Shown here: piece after piece, positions 25,261-36,452 of the stretch
Numbering within the stretch: the stretch's first letter is position 1
Layout of the letters: every line of letters starts with the position of its first letter
DNA from: Ahaetulla prasina
Taxonomy: Eukaryota > Chordata > Lepidosauria > Squamata > Colubridae
Direction: 5' to 3'
DNA length: 64,000 bases
Assembly (NCBI RefSeq): GCF_028640845.1
Contig: NC_080540.1
Coordinates: 168,831,752 to 168,895,751 of the forward strand
Program-made: the position numbers and the translations under genes
Notes under the pieces: generated by a model
Told to the model about the DNA's origin: nothing
The model's database searches: none
Seen by the model: the letters and a program-made list of their open reading frames with translations, nothing else

Positions 25261-25692
25261 TTTTTTTTTTATTTTGTCACACAGTATATATAAGCATAAG
25301 CATGAAATAATTATACAATATATAAGCATATATATGAGTATGTAATAACTATATTAATTGGATATAAAGAAAGGAAACAATAGGACAGGAATGGGAGGCA
25401 CTCTTGTGTTTTTATGCACACCCCTTACAGACCTCTTAGGAATGGAGTGAGGTCAATAGTAGACAATTTTTGGTTGAAGCTTTTGGGATTTTGGGAAGAG
25501 ACCACAGAGTCAGGTAGTTTATTCCAAGCATTAACAACTCTGTTACTGAAGTCATATTTTCTGCAATCAAGATTGGAGCGGTTAACATTAAGCTTAGATC
25601 TGTTGTGTGCTCGTTGTATTGTTGCAATTGAAGCTGAAATAGTCTTTGACAGGAAGGACATTGTAATAGATGATTCTATGAGTTCCTCCTAA
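25261..25692 (-). mobile_element. LINE 3' end including coding C-terminus
   Basis: On the minus strand the frame at 25661-25425 reads NVNRSNLDCRKYDFSNRVVN and then WNKLPDSVV, the conserved 'WN.LP..VV' block found near the C-terminus of several non-LTR retrotransposon proteins. The 3' UTR and T-rich tail (25261-25425) match the copy at 9826. The 5' part is missing. Confidence 0.7.
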
Positions 25693-25734
25693 CTAATTTC
25701 CTGCTCCTTAACGCTGAGTGGGGTGGGATAAGAT

Positions 25735-26053
25735 CAGTGGTGGGATTCATTTTTTTTTTACTACCGGTTCTGTGGGCGTGGCTTGGTGGGGTGGCGGGGG
25801 GTGGCATGGCTTGGTGGGTGTGGCTTGGTGGGCATGGCAAGGGAAGGATACTGTAAAATCTCCATTCCCACTCCACTCCAGGGGAAGGTTACTGCAAAAT
25901 CCCCATTTCCTCTTGATCAGCTGGGACTCAGGAGGCAGAGAATAGATGGGGGCGGGGCCAGTCAGAGGTGGTATTTACCGATTTTCCAAACTACTCAAAA
26001 TTTCTGCTACCGGTTCTCCAGAACTGGTCAGAACCTGCTGAAACCCACCTCTG
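25735..26053 (-). mobile_element. hAT MITE family H1
   Basis: Ends CAGTGGTGGGATTCA and TGAAACCCACCTCTG. Flanks GATAAGAT and GATTAGAT match at 7 of 8. The interior has the TGGGCGTGGCTTGGTGGG phrases and GGTTCTCCAGAAC motif of this family. Confidence 0.88.
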
Positions 26054-28095
26054 GATTAGATGATCCCAGGCAGGTTCTTAGAACATACAGTATAGTCACC
26101 TATCAAGTTGTTCAATCAAGAGACGGTAAATGCTAAAGAGTAATGCAATGAGTGGATGCTCTTTCAATGCTCCTACCAGACACAACACCTCCTGGACTTA
26201 TCTATGTGTCTATTTCTGAATGCTGGGAGGAGAAAGAGAGCAATCAATAGAAAACATGCTCCATCCTGTAATAATGGTGCAAGGGAATGCCAGTGCTGGC
26301 AGCAAGCAGCCAAGGAATCCTATCCTTGGGACTGGCAGTACCAAGAGGTAGTCAGGAGATAGCCATGATCATGTTTGGCCATATAACTGGCATTATATGG
26401 CACTGAGGGCCATCAAAGCTGGAACGGAATAGGCAGTGCTGCCCACCCCCACCCAGAGCAACTGAATAAGCATAAGCCCTGAGAAGTGCAACTCCGTGAT
26501 ACTGGCCAAGGAAGTACAGTGCAATCAGGATCATCAATATAGAACCCATCCTTGAGTCAGAGATAAGAGGAGTGGAAGCAGTAAAAACACTATTATGGGA
26601 AACAGCGTCAGCTGAAGCAATGAAAAACCTGTTATCCATCAAGTGAAGATAGAAACAGCATCACGTACCTAGCAAACCCAGCTCTATTTCCTTGTTTAAA
26701 ACAAACCTAGCACAGGATTGCTGCTCATTCAGAAGAAAATTGAGCCCACAATTATCAAGATCTTTCATAAGATGCTATAGGCACTGGGCAGACAATATGA
26801 ATGCAGATATCTCTACGTTGCATCTGTTCCATAGCCCAAGCCAAAATGCCCCCTAGCAAGGACAGTGGGAAAAGTGTGTCCGTAACAACCCTAAATAGCC
26901 GGTACGAGATGGAAGTGGAACAGATCCCATCCTCGAATATGTCACCAAACCAATGACAGCAAACTTTATTATGATAGTTGAGCCTACCATTATGAAAGCA
27001 ACTCCATCCAGGGCTGTCTTTCTGTGGGAAATAGCTCACCCACCAAACATCAGGTATAATATCCTTGTAGTTTCTTAACTGAGGTTGATTCACATATTTC
27101 TCCATTTCATTGGTCTATGAATGAACCACGAACATGTTGAAGAAGAGAAAAACCTTTCCTGCATGCCTTTTCATATTGCCTAAAACGGACTTGTTATACA
27201 GTATTTCTGGTTGTGGACTCTGGCAATCCTGCCTAGGAGATAGGGAAGCGGATGGGCAGATGGATGTTAAGAGAGGAGAGGTTTGGAGCAACGTAGAAAA
27301 GGAGCACCTTCTGCTGAGAGTGAATTTTTAAGACAATGTACAGTACCTGCCATGAATGCTGAGGAGTGCGAGGAAAATGCATTTAGAAAGACAAGGCACT
27401 GCTTCTCTTGTAAGAATTCACTTCATTTTTTGAACGACGGCAAGCAAGACAGCATGTAGCCTTCAGAGTTGTTAAAGCACAGTAGTGTTGAAATGGGCTG
27501 AAATGGAAATATAGAATTAAAGCTTCTGGCTTGAACTTTCTAATATTGTAGAGCTGGAAAGCTTGAGCCCAATCCTTTGTGTAGGAATCCAAATTAAAGA
27601 ATCTCTGACAAGTGGCTGTCCATCCTCTCCAGAAATGAATTCAGTGAAGGAGAACTAACCTCTCACTCAGTAATTGGTTCCACCGCCAAACCATTCTTAC
27701 TGCTAGGAAGTTTTGTGAATACTTTGTCTTCCTGCAATTTAAAACCATGAATTGATGTCCTACAGTCTGGGACAATGGCCAGCAGATTTTGTTTGAGGAC
27801 TTCTCTTGACTGGGTTGATCTTCTTGACACTATCTTGAATCTGCAGAATTGTTTCAGTTCTTTAAACAATTGCTTCAATTGCTTATCTAATCTTGTTAGG
27901 ATTAGCTTTTCCTGCTCCTCCCTCCCAAAACCCACTTTCTTGCCTCCTCCCCATAATGACCCCTGAATGAATGATATGTAACTTTTGGCCTGGGAAAGAC
28001 TAACTATGATGACAATGTTCCTAACAAGTTTGGTATTCTGGAATTGAGAGTTTAATGCAATGCTGTCATGTCCCCAAACAGACAGAGGCACATAG
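26054..28095. other. Spacer with minus-strand open-frame remnants
   Basis: Minus-strand frames at 26755-27105 and 26352-26642 look protein-like and partly hydrophobic but are out of register and unrecognised (see findings). The remainder is unassigned. Confidence 0.35.
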
Positions 28096-28403
28096 CAGTG
28101 GTGGATTTCAATTTTTTTTACTACCGATTCTGTAGGTGTGGCTTGGTGGGCGTGGCATGGCTTGGTGGGTATGGCTTGGTGGGCATGGCAGGGGAAGGAT
28201 ACTGTAAAATCTCCATTCCCTCCCCACTCCAAGGGAACGTTACTGCAAAATCCCCATTTCCTCCTGATCAGCCGGGACTTGGGAGGCAGAGAATAGATGG
28301 GGGCAGGGGCGGTCAGAATTTTTACTACTGGTTCTCCGAACTACTCAAAATTTCCACTACCAGTTCTCCAGAACTGGTCAGAACCTGCTGAAACCCACCT
28401 CTG
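28096..28403 (-). mobile_element. hAT MITE family H1
   Basis: Starts CAGTGGTGGATTTCA, ends TGAAACCCACCTCTG, with the family interior. The flanks (GCACATAG and AAACCACA) do not match, so one side may have been rearranged. Confidence 0.75.
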
Positions 28404-28774
28404 AAACCACACAGGTGTTGGTGTGTGACTGTATCCATGCAATAATGGCATTCAAAGCATGTTTGAAAAGAATGAGGCTTTGATCTTTTACTGTGTGGTT
28501 GTGACTATCTGGACACTTACCGCCCTGTTTCGTTCAGCACAAAATACATGGTCAGCTCTTGTATCTCTACAAGTGGGTATTTCCTCTTCTTCTTCTAAAA
28601 ATGCATTTATCTTAAGTTAGCCCAGACAGCATATTCTAAAATTTGGAAGTACTTTCCTTGATCCCAGGTGAACAGGTTATAGAAATTATTTAAAGATAAA
28701 GAAATCTAGGCATTTTCTACTGATCTAGAGGTATTGCTGTTTATTATTAAATAATGCACTCTAGAACTAAGCAG

Positions 28775-28935
28775 GAACATTCAGACAGCAGCATCTGACT
28801 GAGTTTTGTCTCAACTGGGAAGCTGAGTAGGGTTAGGTTTTATTAGTATTTGGATGGGCAACCCCAAACTTTAAATTATACAGGGAAGGCCAATATGATG
28901 TCAGAAGGTGGCACTAGCAAATCATTTCTGTATAG
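28775..28935 (+). repeat. 5S rRNA-derived SINE fragment
   Basis: GGGAAGCTGAGTAGGGTTAG followed by TTAGTATTTGGATGGG is clearly derived from the internal promoter region of 5S rRNA. It is followed by GGCACTAGCAAATCATTTCTG, which resembles the body of 5S-derived amniote SINEs. The many changes rule out a working 5S gene. Confidence 0.65.
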
Positions 28936-29320
28936 TTATAAAAAAAAACACCACCTGGCTGTATCTATGAAACAGTAGGAGTCGAGCTTAGTTCACAGGA
29001 AACTTGAATCTTTATTGAAAAAGAAACCTAGTAAAAATAGATAGGAACGCTTATATTTAAGGTAATCTGGTTTAATTCCAGGGTCATCCCTACTGTTAGA
29101 TACAGAGAGGCCTTTCTCTAATAGAGCACATCCTTCGTGATATCAAATTCTGACTGTTCCTTTTAAGCTCCTTAGCGATCATAGTCGACAGATGAAAGGC
29201 ATCTGACCCTGGCCTCCTTAATCATTTTCAATGGGATGAACTAGATTTTCTCATGACCAGTAGGATGTAATTGCCATTTGAACTGTCTCTGTAGACAAAA
29301 GAGAAATGTATATAGTCCGA

Positions 29321-29709
29321 GCTGTTAGGGTTCCAAGGGATGCCCTAAATATATCATGAGCCTCGAGCCAAGCTTCAAAAGAAATCCACTTATTTATTAG
29401 GAGCTTCATGTCAGCACATTCCAAGTGAAGCCAACTCTGACCACATGTAATTTATGGCCCAGGCTTGACCCTGTTTCCCCCCTCCCTCCAGGGTGTGTCA
29501 TCAGTCACATTTGCCAACGGCGCAATTTCACGGGTTGTAGAGACAACTCCCCTCCGGCTGCTGTGGGTAACCCTGGGAGACAGCCTTGAGAGAGATATGT
29601 CTGGAATGTGCTTTTGTTTTTGGCTGCCATGCTGCTTCGGCTGCCGTTTTCCCATTCCCCTTGCCTATGGCAACTCGAGAGTAGGCCAGGGATGCTTTGC
29701 GAGTTGACA
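29321..29709 (-). mobile_element. Putative solo LTR
   Basis: A TG...CA block (TGTTAGGGTTCC to GAGTTGACA), with an A/T-rich signal near 29390 on the minus strand. The flanks do not give a convincing duplication, so the boundaries are tentative. Confidence 0.4.
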
Positions 29710-30701
29710 CCATCTATGAAACTGCAAAATTTCTGAGCTCATGTCACGCTTGCTTCATAAGCTCTCAGCATATTGTCATCACAGAAACTTGCCCCTGCTT
29801 TTGGCCTCAGCAACTAAAAAAGGGTCCAATATGCTTATTCCATTTCCAACCTTTTTCTATAACCTGGGTTTGATTGAGCTGAGGGAAGAGGGAAACTGAT
29901 TTTCTGACCCACCTGCTTATGAACTGTCTAGCCATGTCTCTCCATGAACCGAAGAAGGGAGAATGATGAGTGCTTACCTACTTTCATTGAGGACCCTTTG
30001 AGCCACTTTTCACAGAAGAATGAGCTCACTGTGCATCAAATCAAATATGCAAAAAAGAGGCCTATAAAAATAAAATTGTTGAGTTGATGGTGCTTCACTC
30101 ATCCCCTTCACTCCTTGAATGCAAAGCACTGTGATCCAGACACAGGCAGCTGATGCCAGGAACGATAGATGAGTTTAATTACCCCGTCTATATTTGTTTA
30201 TCACCAAGCATCTGAGCACAGAGGGGGTTATTTGCAATCTGAATAAGTAGACATATATATCAACCTCGTCTTTGGCATCCTAAGTTACAATGAAGGAGAG
30301 AGAGGGAGGGAGGGAGGGAGGGAGGGAGAGAGAGGGAGAGGGAGAGGGAGAAGGGTTTTAAAATGGGCAAGGATTATAGTACCCTCTGGGATGAATTCCA
30401 CCATATGGGAAGGTTGAGGCTCACAGGTGGCGCTTCTTGGTGAGGATGCTGGCTTTATGGGATAGCCTCTCTCTGAAATTAGATTGGCTCACACATCATT
30501 TGCTTTCTCAAAGCTTCCAAAATCAGGATGGCTTTGGAGAATTAATTAAGAATTTTGGCTTTGAGGTCTGTGGCAGTTGTGGCACATTGCAAAATACAGC
30601 GCTCTTGTTTTGACACTATTTTATGGGTAAGCTTAATTTAAATTTATCACGGGGGTTTTAATTATATTGTGGATTATGTCGTTAATTGCTGCTTGATTAT
30701 A
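29710..30701. other. Spacer with GGGA microsatellite
   Basis: A purine run of GGGA/GAGA units at about 30296-30352. Otherwise unassigned. Confidence 0.6.
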
Positions 30702-31099
30702 CGAGGTACAAGTCCAATCAGTAAATCAATACAGTTCTGACCACAACAGAGCCCAAAATCTTTGTTATGTGAGACATTAGTTAGGTGAGTTTTGCCCCAT
30801 TTTGCATCCTTTCTTGTGACAGTTATTAAGCGAATCACTACAGTTGATAAGTTAGTAGCCCGGTTGTTAAGTGAGACTGGCTTTCCCATTGACGTCGCAA
30901 AGGGGGGAATCACATGGACTTGGGACACAGCAACGGTCATAAATATGAGCCAGTTCCCAAGCACCTGAATTTTGATCACATGATCATGGGGATGTTGCAA
31001 AGGTCATAGCTGTGACAAACAGTCCCAAGTCACATTTTTCAGGGCCATTGTAACTTTGAACAGTCACTAAATGAACTGCTGTAAGTCAAGGACTACCTG
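30702..31099 (+). mobile_element. TA-flanked MITE (CAGGTAGTCC... family)
   Basis: The right end GTAAGTCAAGGACTACCTG is followed by TA; the left end is degenerate. The interior matches 54943 and 56947 (GTTAAGTGAGACTGGCTTTC, CATGATCATGGGGATG). Confidence 0.65.
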
Positions 31100-31390
31100 T
31101 ACTGAAATATAGTTTCCAGTCTGGTAAGGTTAATATCAGCACTTTGGTGAATGTGGACCCTTCTGAGCCAACACATATTTTAGGAGCTCGGCAATAAAAA
31201 GAGAAAAACTTAAATTATGTGTTAAATATAAAGGACAATCAATTCCTAACAACTGGTAAATAATTTCTAAGTTTTGTGGCAGGCCATCATTGTTCACATA
31301 ACAGCAATGTTTACATTGCAACTTTCTGACAAGTACTGCTTTAACATTATTACTGTAATTCTTATTATAGTCTTGTAATATGGGTTAAAG

Positions 31391-31746
31391 GGACGCAGTG
31401 GCTTAGTGGGTAAGACGCTGAGTTTGTTGATCAAAAGGTCGGCAGTTCAGCGGTTCGAATCCCTAGTGCCGCATAACGTGGTGAGTTCCCGTTACTTGTC
31501 CCAGCTTCTGCCAACCTAGCAATTCGAAAGCATGTAAAAAATGCAACTAGAAAAATAGGGACCACCTTTAGTGGGAAGGTAACAGTGTTCCGTGCGCCTT
31601 TGGCATTGAGTCATGACGGCCACATGATCACGGAGATGTCTTCGGACAGTGCTGGCTCTTTGGCTTTGAAACGGAGATGAGCACCGTCCCCTAGAGTCTG
31701 GAATGACTAGCATTTATGTGCGAGGGGAAACTTTACCTTTATGTTT
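31391..31746 (+). repeat. tRNA-derived SINE with 11-bp TSD
   Basis: The head has box A (GTGGCTTAGTGGGTAAGAC) and box B (GGTTCGAATCCC). The body contains GGCCACATGATCACGGAGAT and ends GGGGAAACTTTACCTTTATG. Perfect direct repeats ATGGGTTAAAG lie at 31380-31390 and 31747-31757. This is a different family from the SINEs at 4034 and 55310. Confidence 0.88.
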
Positions 31747-32104
31747 ATGGGTTAAAGCCAAAAATAGAGACAGATTTCTACTACGCTATCCTTTAACCAC
31801 GAATCTGCACTCTCTCTCTCATCTTCTGGTCATCTAGGATAAAATGCGGGTTATGACCTAAAGCTGTTTGCCTGGCCTGAAGACAGCAGATTCATATAAC
31901 GAACCCGATTTATCTCTGGCTTCAAAGCCTTTCTGCCCATTACATGAAAATGCTACACAGTCCTTAAGTCATGCATCAGTGGGATGTTATAAGAGCCTCT
32001 GGCCTTTCAGAAGCTTTCAGAAGCTTTTCAGAAAGGGCAATGCATTGCAGTCAGGAGGGGATCCCTGAAAATCCCAGTTGTAAGGACAATTCACGCATGG
32101 ATCC

Positions 32105-32282
32105 TGTTAGATTCGGGCAATAACGAGGCAGGAGACCAGGATAGTGACAACAGCTCTTTACTATATGGTGAACCCAGCAATTCGGGCTGGGAAAAACCTC
32201 TCCTTATATACAGTTTAGCCGGAGGCTTCAACCAATTAGCAACGTGCTTTTTTCCCGCCAAAGCATTTAAAGATACATTACA
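32105..32282 (-). repeat. 3' LTR of the Gypsy element
   Basis: 178 bp, TG...CA. It is identical to the other LTR except for CCCGCC here against CCCACC there. A TATATAAGG box reads on the minus strand near 32215. Confidence 0.95.
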
Positions 32283-32296
32283 CTCCTTCCCTCCCA
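32283..32296 (-). promoter_or_regulatory. Polypurine tract
   Basis: The minus strand reads TGGGAGGGAAGGAG directly before the 3' LTR, where plus-strand DNA synthesis would be primed. Confidence 0.8.
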
Positions 32297-32453
32297 GAAG
32301 ACACTTTACCATTATTTACATCATATTTACATATCATTTTTCAACGTAATCACGCAAGTAGACTGGGCGTCTCCTGACTCTTTCGGACCTGCGCAATTCA
32401 TTCTCTGGGAGTGAGTCGAGCTGACCGGAGGGACTGTTTGTTCCTCTCAGCTC

Positions 32454-33578
32454 CTACTCTAGGCCATCCGGCCCTGGATTATTTGCAGAGTCGTCCCTGC
32501 TGTTTTCTGATGGAACCTGTTGGCGTCGCTGGACCTCCTGGGAGTCAGATAAGTCCCGCGTTTGCCCCGGGTTTGAGTCAGCTGTGGATTCAAACATTGT
32601 ATAGTCAGGGCCTGTTTCGTCTAATTCGGATTGTTCGGTTATGCGTTTTCTTATCTGGTCTATGTGGCGCTTCCATACCCGGCCATCCTTTATCTCCACT
32701 AAATATGATTTGGGACCTGTTATTTCTAGAATTTTTCCTGCTAACCAGGTCGGGCCTTCGCTATAGTTGTGTGCCCACACTAGGTCGCCTATTTCCATCC
32801 CTCTTGTTTTACCGAGGGCCCCCTTGTAACCGTCCGGTGTGTAGTTTGGGTTTAAGCGGTCTAGTGGGCAACTGAGCTTCCGACCCATTAATAACTCTGC
32901 TGGGCTTCTGCCAGTTGTGACACAGGGGGTTCTGTGTTGGACGGCCAGGAAGGTATCGATTTTGTTTGCCAATCGCCTGGCTTGATTCTGGACAATGCCT
33001 CTTTGCGCTCGGATGGAGCGTTCTGCAAGGCCGTTCGTCGCAGGGTGGAAAGGCGCCGAGAGGACATGCCGGATGCCCTCCTCTGCCAAGTACCCCTCGA
33101 ACTGGGTTGCCGTGAATTGCGGGCCGTTATCGGAGACTAAAGTGTCGGGCAACCCATGGGTTACAAATAGGTGCTGTAGGACTGTGATCACGGCCTCGGC
33201 TGTCATGGATTTCATGAGAATGATTTCCAGCCATTTGGAGTAGGCATCGACTACTACCAGAAAGGTTTGGCCGTGGAAAGGGCCGGCAAAATCGATATGG
33301 ATCCTAGACCAGGGGCTCTGGGGTCTCTCCCATTCCCGAATTGGGGCCGTTGGGGGTAGCGGTCTGGACTCCTGGCAGGCCTGGCATTTCCCTACCCTCT
33401 CAGCAATTTCCGAGTCCATTAAGGGCCACCACACATAGCTTCTCGCTAGACCCTTCATCCTCACGATCCCCGGGTGACCTTCGTGAAGGAGATCCAATAC
33501 CTTTTTCCTCAATTTCTCTGGGATCACCACTCGATCCCCCCATAGCAGGCACCCCCCTTGCGCCGAGGGTTCCCTCAT
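32454..33578 (-). pseudogene. pol: Gypsy integrase, long open frame of pol
   Basis: Integrase inserts the element DNA. The 374-codon frame has an N-terminal zinc-binding part (HEGHPG ... CQAC), then the catalytic core with DDE positions at HIDFAGP, VSDNGPQF and NGLAERS, and a C-terminal GPY/F-type module (ITGPKSYLVEI). No chromodomain follows. The frame itself is intact, but it is cut off from upstream pol by frameshifts, and its first ATG is internal to the original polyprotein, so it is treated as part of a broken pol. Confidence 0.82.
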
Positions 33579-33582
33579 TTCT

Positions 33583-34149
33583 TTACAAACTCTTTAAAAG
33601 CGCTCGCCCGAGCGCCAGCCACCCTCTTTGTACCCAACCAATTACAGTTCTTATTGTTATGTCCTTATACGAAGCCCGAGCCACCTCTTTGGATGTGACT
33701 GGGCCAGAGTCCAAAGAGTCAATTAGTAGAACTGGTATCCCAGAAGTAGGGTCTTCAATAGTCTCTGGTAACGGGCATCTGCTCAGTGCGTCTGCATGCC
33801 CTAATTCCTTTCCTGGCTGGTGTAGCAATTTGTAAGAATACGCTGCCAGGAAGATAGTCCATCGGGTCAGTCTTGGCGAAAGTGCCACAGGCGTTGGGCG
33901 GTCGCCTGCCAGCAGACCTAGCAAAGGTCTATGGTCTGTGATGATTTCAAAATCACGACCAAATACATACTCATGGAATTTCTTTACCCCTGAGACTATA
34001 GCCAAGGCTTCCTTATCAAGCTGGCTATAATTCCTTTCAGTTGATGACATGGTTCGGGAGTAGTATGCAATAGGGGCTTCTGTGCCATTTGGTAACCGGT
34101 GGCTGAGCACAGCCCCCACCCCATAGGGAGATGCATCGCAGCTTAACAC
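33583..34149 (-). pseudogene. pol: Gypsy RNase H region of pol
   Basis: RNase H removes the RNA strand during replication. The open frame contains the four acidic positions: [29 protein letters not shown] and HADALSR. It ends with a stop at 33583 directly before the integrase frame, which is in another register. Small length changes near 33580-33600 therefore split the original polyprotein. Confidence 0.8.
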
Positions 34150-34205
34150 TAATGGCAGCGTGCCATTGTATTGGATAAGGAGGCTATCACTCGTTAGGAG
34201 ATTCT

Positions 34206-35017
34206 TTACCCCTTGAATGCCCTAGCTTCCGCCTTTCCCCAAGACCATGCAGCCGTCTTTGCTAATAATTTATGCAGCGGCACGGCTACTGTTGCCTTAG
34301 TCCTTAAGAATACTGCGTAGAAGGTGACCAGACCTAGGAATGCCTGTAACTCCGTTTTGTTCTTGGGCACCGGGGCCTTCCTGATGGCCCGTACCTTGCT
34401 CTCAGTGGGGTGAATCCTTCCCTGTCTATCCGTAGCCCAGGAATTCCACAGACTCAACCCCGATCTGGCATTTGTTTAGTTTAACCGTGAGACCGGCACA
34501 CCGGAAAATGCCCAAAACTTTCCGCAGCCTTACCCCTAACTCCTCTACGTTTTCAGCGGATACCAGTACATCGTCAAACTATGGTACCACCCCTGGTAGG
34601 CCCTGCAATAGCCGCTCCATCAGGTTCTGAAATAACCCTGGAGCCACACTAACCCCAAACTGTAATCGGGTACACGTAAAAGCCCCTCTGTGAGTCACAA
34701 TTGTCTGCGCTTCGGCTGTGCTGCTGTCTACGGGCAGCTGGTGATAGGCTTGGGCCAAGTCTAGCTTGGCAAAACTTGCCCTTGCCCCATTGAGTGCAGT
34801 AAGTGCTGTACCACCGAACGGGTAAGCACTCTTTGCAACGCTTTGTTAAGCGTTGCCTTGTAGTCAGCGCAAATCCGGACCGATCCGTCCGGTTTGACTG
34901 GGGTGACTATAGGGTCTCCCACTTAGCATGGTCAACTGGCACTAGAATTCCCTGGTTTACTAGTTTGTCCAGTTCGGTCAATCCTGGGCTTTAGGGCTAA
35001 CGGGACCCTCCTAGCCT
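34206..35017 (-). pseudogene. pol: Gypsy reverse transcriptase, disrupted
   Basis: Readings on the minus strand include [20 protein letters not shown] near 34900-34850 (RT fingers), the FDDVLV segment near 34575-34560, and the RT C-terminal part at 34457-34206 (KTELQAFLGLVTFY). The tyrosine codon of the catalytic Y-F-D-D box is a TAG stop (plus-strand CTA at 34579-34581). Further frameshifts separate the pieces. This copy therefore cannot make an active RT. Confidence 0.8.
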
Positions 35018-35428
35018 TTAGGCGGATAGGGGCAACTTGGGGTCTAAGTTAAAGGATATAGGGGTCCCCTTGTACTTGCCCAGGCAGTCTTTGAAAACGT
35101 CCCCAAACTCCTTCGTGAGTGCGTCTTTGAGGTCGACTTCGTTTCTGAAGATTCCAGTCACTCCCATGCCCAATGCTCGGAACCAGTCCAGTCCCAACAA
35201 GCTTGGCAGGGTCCCATCGACGATGGTGATGGGCAGAGTTTTCTTGTAGTGTCCATACTCGGCGTGGACGGACGTTACCCTCGAACAGGGATCGATTCCC
35301 TGGTAGTCCTGTACTTTAGTCTTTGTGGTTGCAGCTTGCGCTTTGCGATGGCGGGTAAGGCTCTCACGAGTGTCCCAGGACATGATCGTGATCGATGAGC
35401 CGGTGTCCACCTCCAATCGGCACGGCAC
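35018..35428 (-). pseudogene. pol: Gypsy protease region of pol
   Basis: An aspartic protease that would cut the Gag-Pol polyprotein. The active-site DTGSS is near the start of this frame (about 35405), followed by a flap-like segment and LLGLDWFRALG, a typical second protease motif. The frame then runs toward RT and ends at 35018. It lies just after gag; whether it was reached by readthrough or frameshift cannot be decided here. The frame itself is open, but it is cut off from the rest of pol. Confidence 0.75.
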
Positions 35429-35462
35429 CCCTCAATCTTTGCTTTTGTGAAGATTTTCTTTT

Positions 35463-36353
35463 CTAGGCGAGTTGATCGTGACCCACTCTCACGATCGTTT
35501 GGTTTAATTTCGCCTTTTTAAACTGACCACTCGCGGGCCGCGTTCCCGCGCTCTGATTGGCTGGTTTGAATTTTTGGCGGGAAGGTTGGGGAGCTCGACA
35601 GACCTGTGCTAGGTGCCCCTTCCTTTCGCATCGCCGACATGTTGCATCTTTAAATCTGCATTGTTGTCGTTGGTGTTGCCCTCCGCAACTCGCGCAGTCG
35701 CCCCGGTCGTCTTTCTCCGGCCTCCCGGTGTGGAAGACTCCTTCCTCGTCCTCCCCCTCCGATTCGGCCTGGACCTCTTCACTGTGGACCGGGGTTGATT
35801 TCGCACCAGCCGTTGGTGTGACCTGTTTCTGTAAGGTCTCTGCTGCTTGGGTGGACATCTCGTGAGCCCTGGCTTCGTCCAGGGCGTTTGCCAGCGTTAG
35901 GTTGCTTTTAGCCAGCAGCCGCCTCCACAAACGGATGTCCCTGACCCCTCGGATGAGTTGCTCCAGCAATGCCTCGTCTAAGTCTCGATACTCGCAATGT
36001 TTTGAGGCTTTTCTTAGGGCGGCCATGTATGCACTAATGGACTCGCCTTCTTGCTGTCTGCGCTCCCCGAATTCAAACCGTTGCACATACTTGGATGGCA
36101 TCGGTGCGAAATGCGCTTTCAGCATAGTTTGTAGAGTTTGCCACGGTACCGACTGTACCGGCGTTGGCTCAGCCAGGGATTCTGCGGTGTCGAAAACTTC
36201 TGGACCGCAGTGGCTCAGAAAATAGGCTCGTTTCCTGTTGTCGGAAACCCCTTGAAGTTCGTTTGCTTCGAGGAAACACTCGAAGCGAGCCATGTATGAC
36301 CCCCATTTCTCTTTGGCTGGGTCGAATGGCGCTGGCGGTGTGTAGCCGGACAT
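35463..36353 (-). CDS. gag: Gypsy Gag, intact 296 codons
   Basis: Gag forms the cytoplasmic particle that packages the element RNA. The frame is uninterrupted from the start at 36353. Residues about 1-175 are a typical retrotransposon capsid region with aromatic and charged helices (for example KEKWGSYMARFECFLEANEL). The C-terminal half has two zinc knuckles: C-x2-C-x3-H-x4-C (from CASCGG) and C-x2-C-x4-H-x4-C (from CRRCERKGH), followed by a basic tail. The start lies about 100 bases downstream of the 5' LTR and no better ATG precedes it. It is the best preserved gene of the element. No break is visible, so a translatable product is possible if the LTR is active. Confidence 0.85.
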   Translation of the reverse strand: MSGYTPPAPFDPAKEKWGSYMARFECFLEANELQGVSDNRKRAYFLSHCGPEVFDTAESLAEPTPVQSVPWQTLQTMLKAHFAPMPSKYVQRFEFGERRQQEGESISAYMAALRKASKHCEYRDLDEALLEQLIRGVRDIRLWRRLLAKSNLTLANALDEARAHEMSTQAAETLQKQVTPTAGAKSTPVHSEEVQAESEGEDEEGVFHTGRPEKDDRGDCASCGGQHQRQQCRFKDATCRRCERKGHLAQVCRAPQPSRQKFKPANQSAGTRPASGQFKKAKLNQTIVRVGHDQLA

Positions 36354-36432
36354 CGCTGCTTTCCGCCCTTGTTTTGCTGGGTTCGCGTCTTCCTGGTGAG
36401 TTCAGCTCTTTTCCTGGCACTCTTAGCCTCGA

Positions 36433-36451
36433 GATCCCACCTTCGTCGCCA
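36433..36451 (-). promoter_or_regulatory. Primer binding site, probably tRNA-Ser
   Basis: One base inside the 5' LTR the minus strand reads TGGCGACGAAGGTGGGATC. This complements a tRNA 3' end of the type ...CGTCGCCA, as in serine tRNAs, with about two mismatches over 18 bases. The tRNA choice is from memory and is an inference. Confidence 0.6.
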
Positions 36452-36452
36452 G

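Noticed and set aside
28775..28900. Functional 5S rRNA gene
   Set aside because: Only the internal part is recognisable, with many changes in stems and promoter boxes.
31380..31470. Functional tRNA gene
   Set aside because: The box A and box B are present, but the sequence continues into a SINE body and sits between 11-bp target duplications.
32283..32460. Envelope gene after integrase
   Set aside because: The space between integrase and the 3' LTR is too short and has no open frame.
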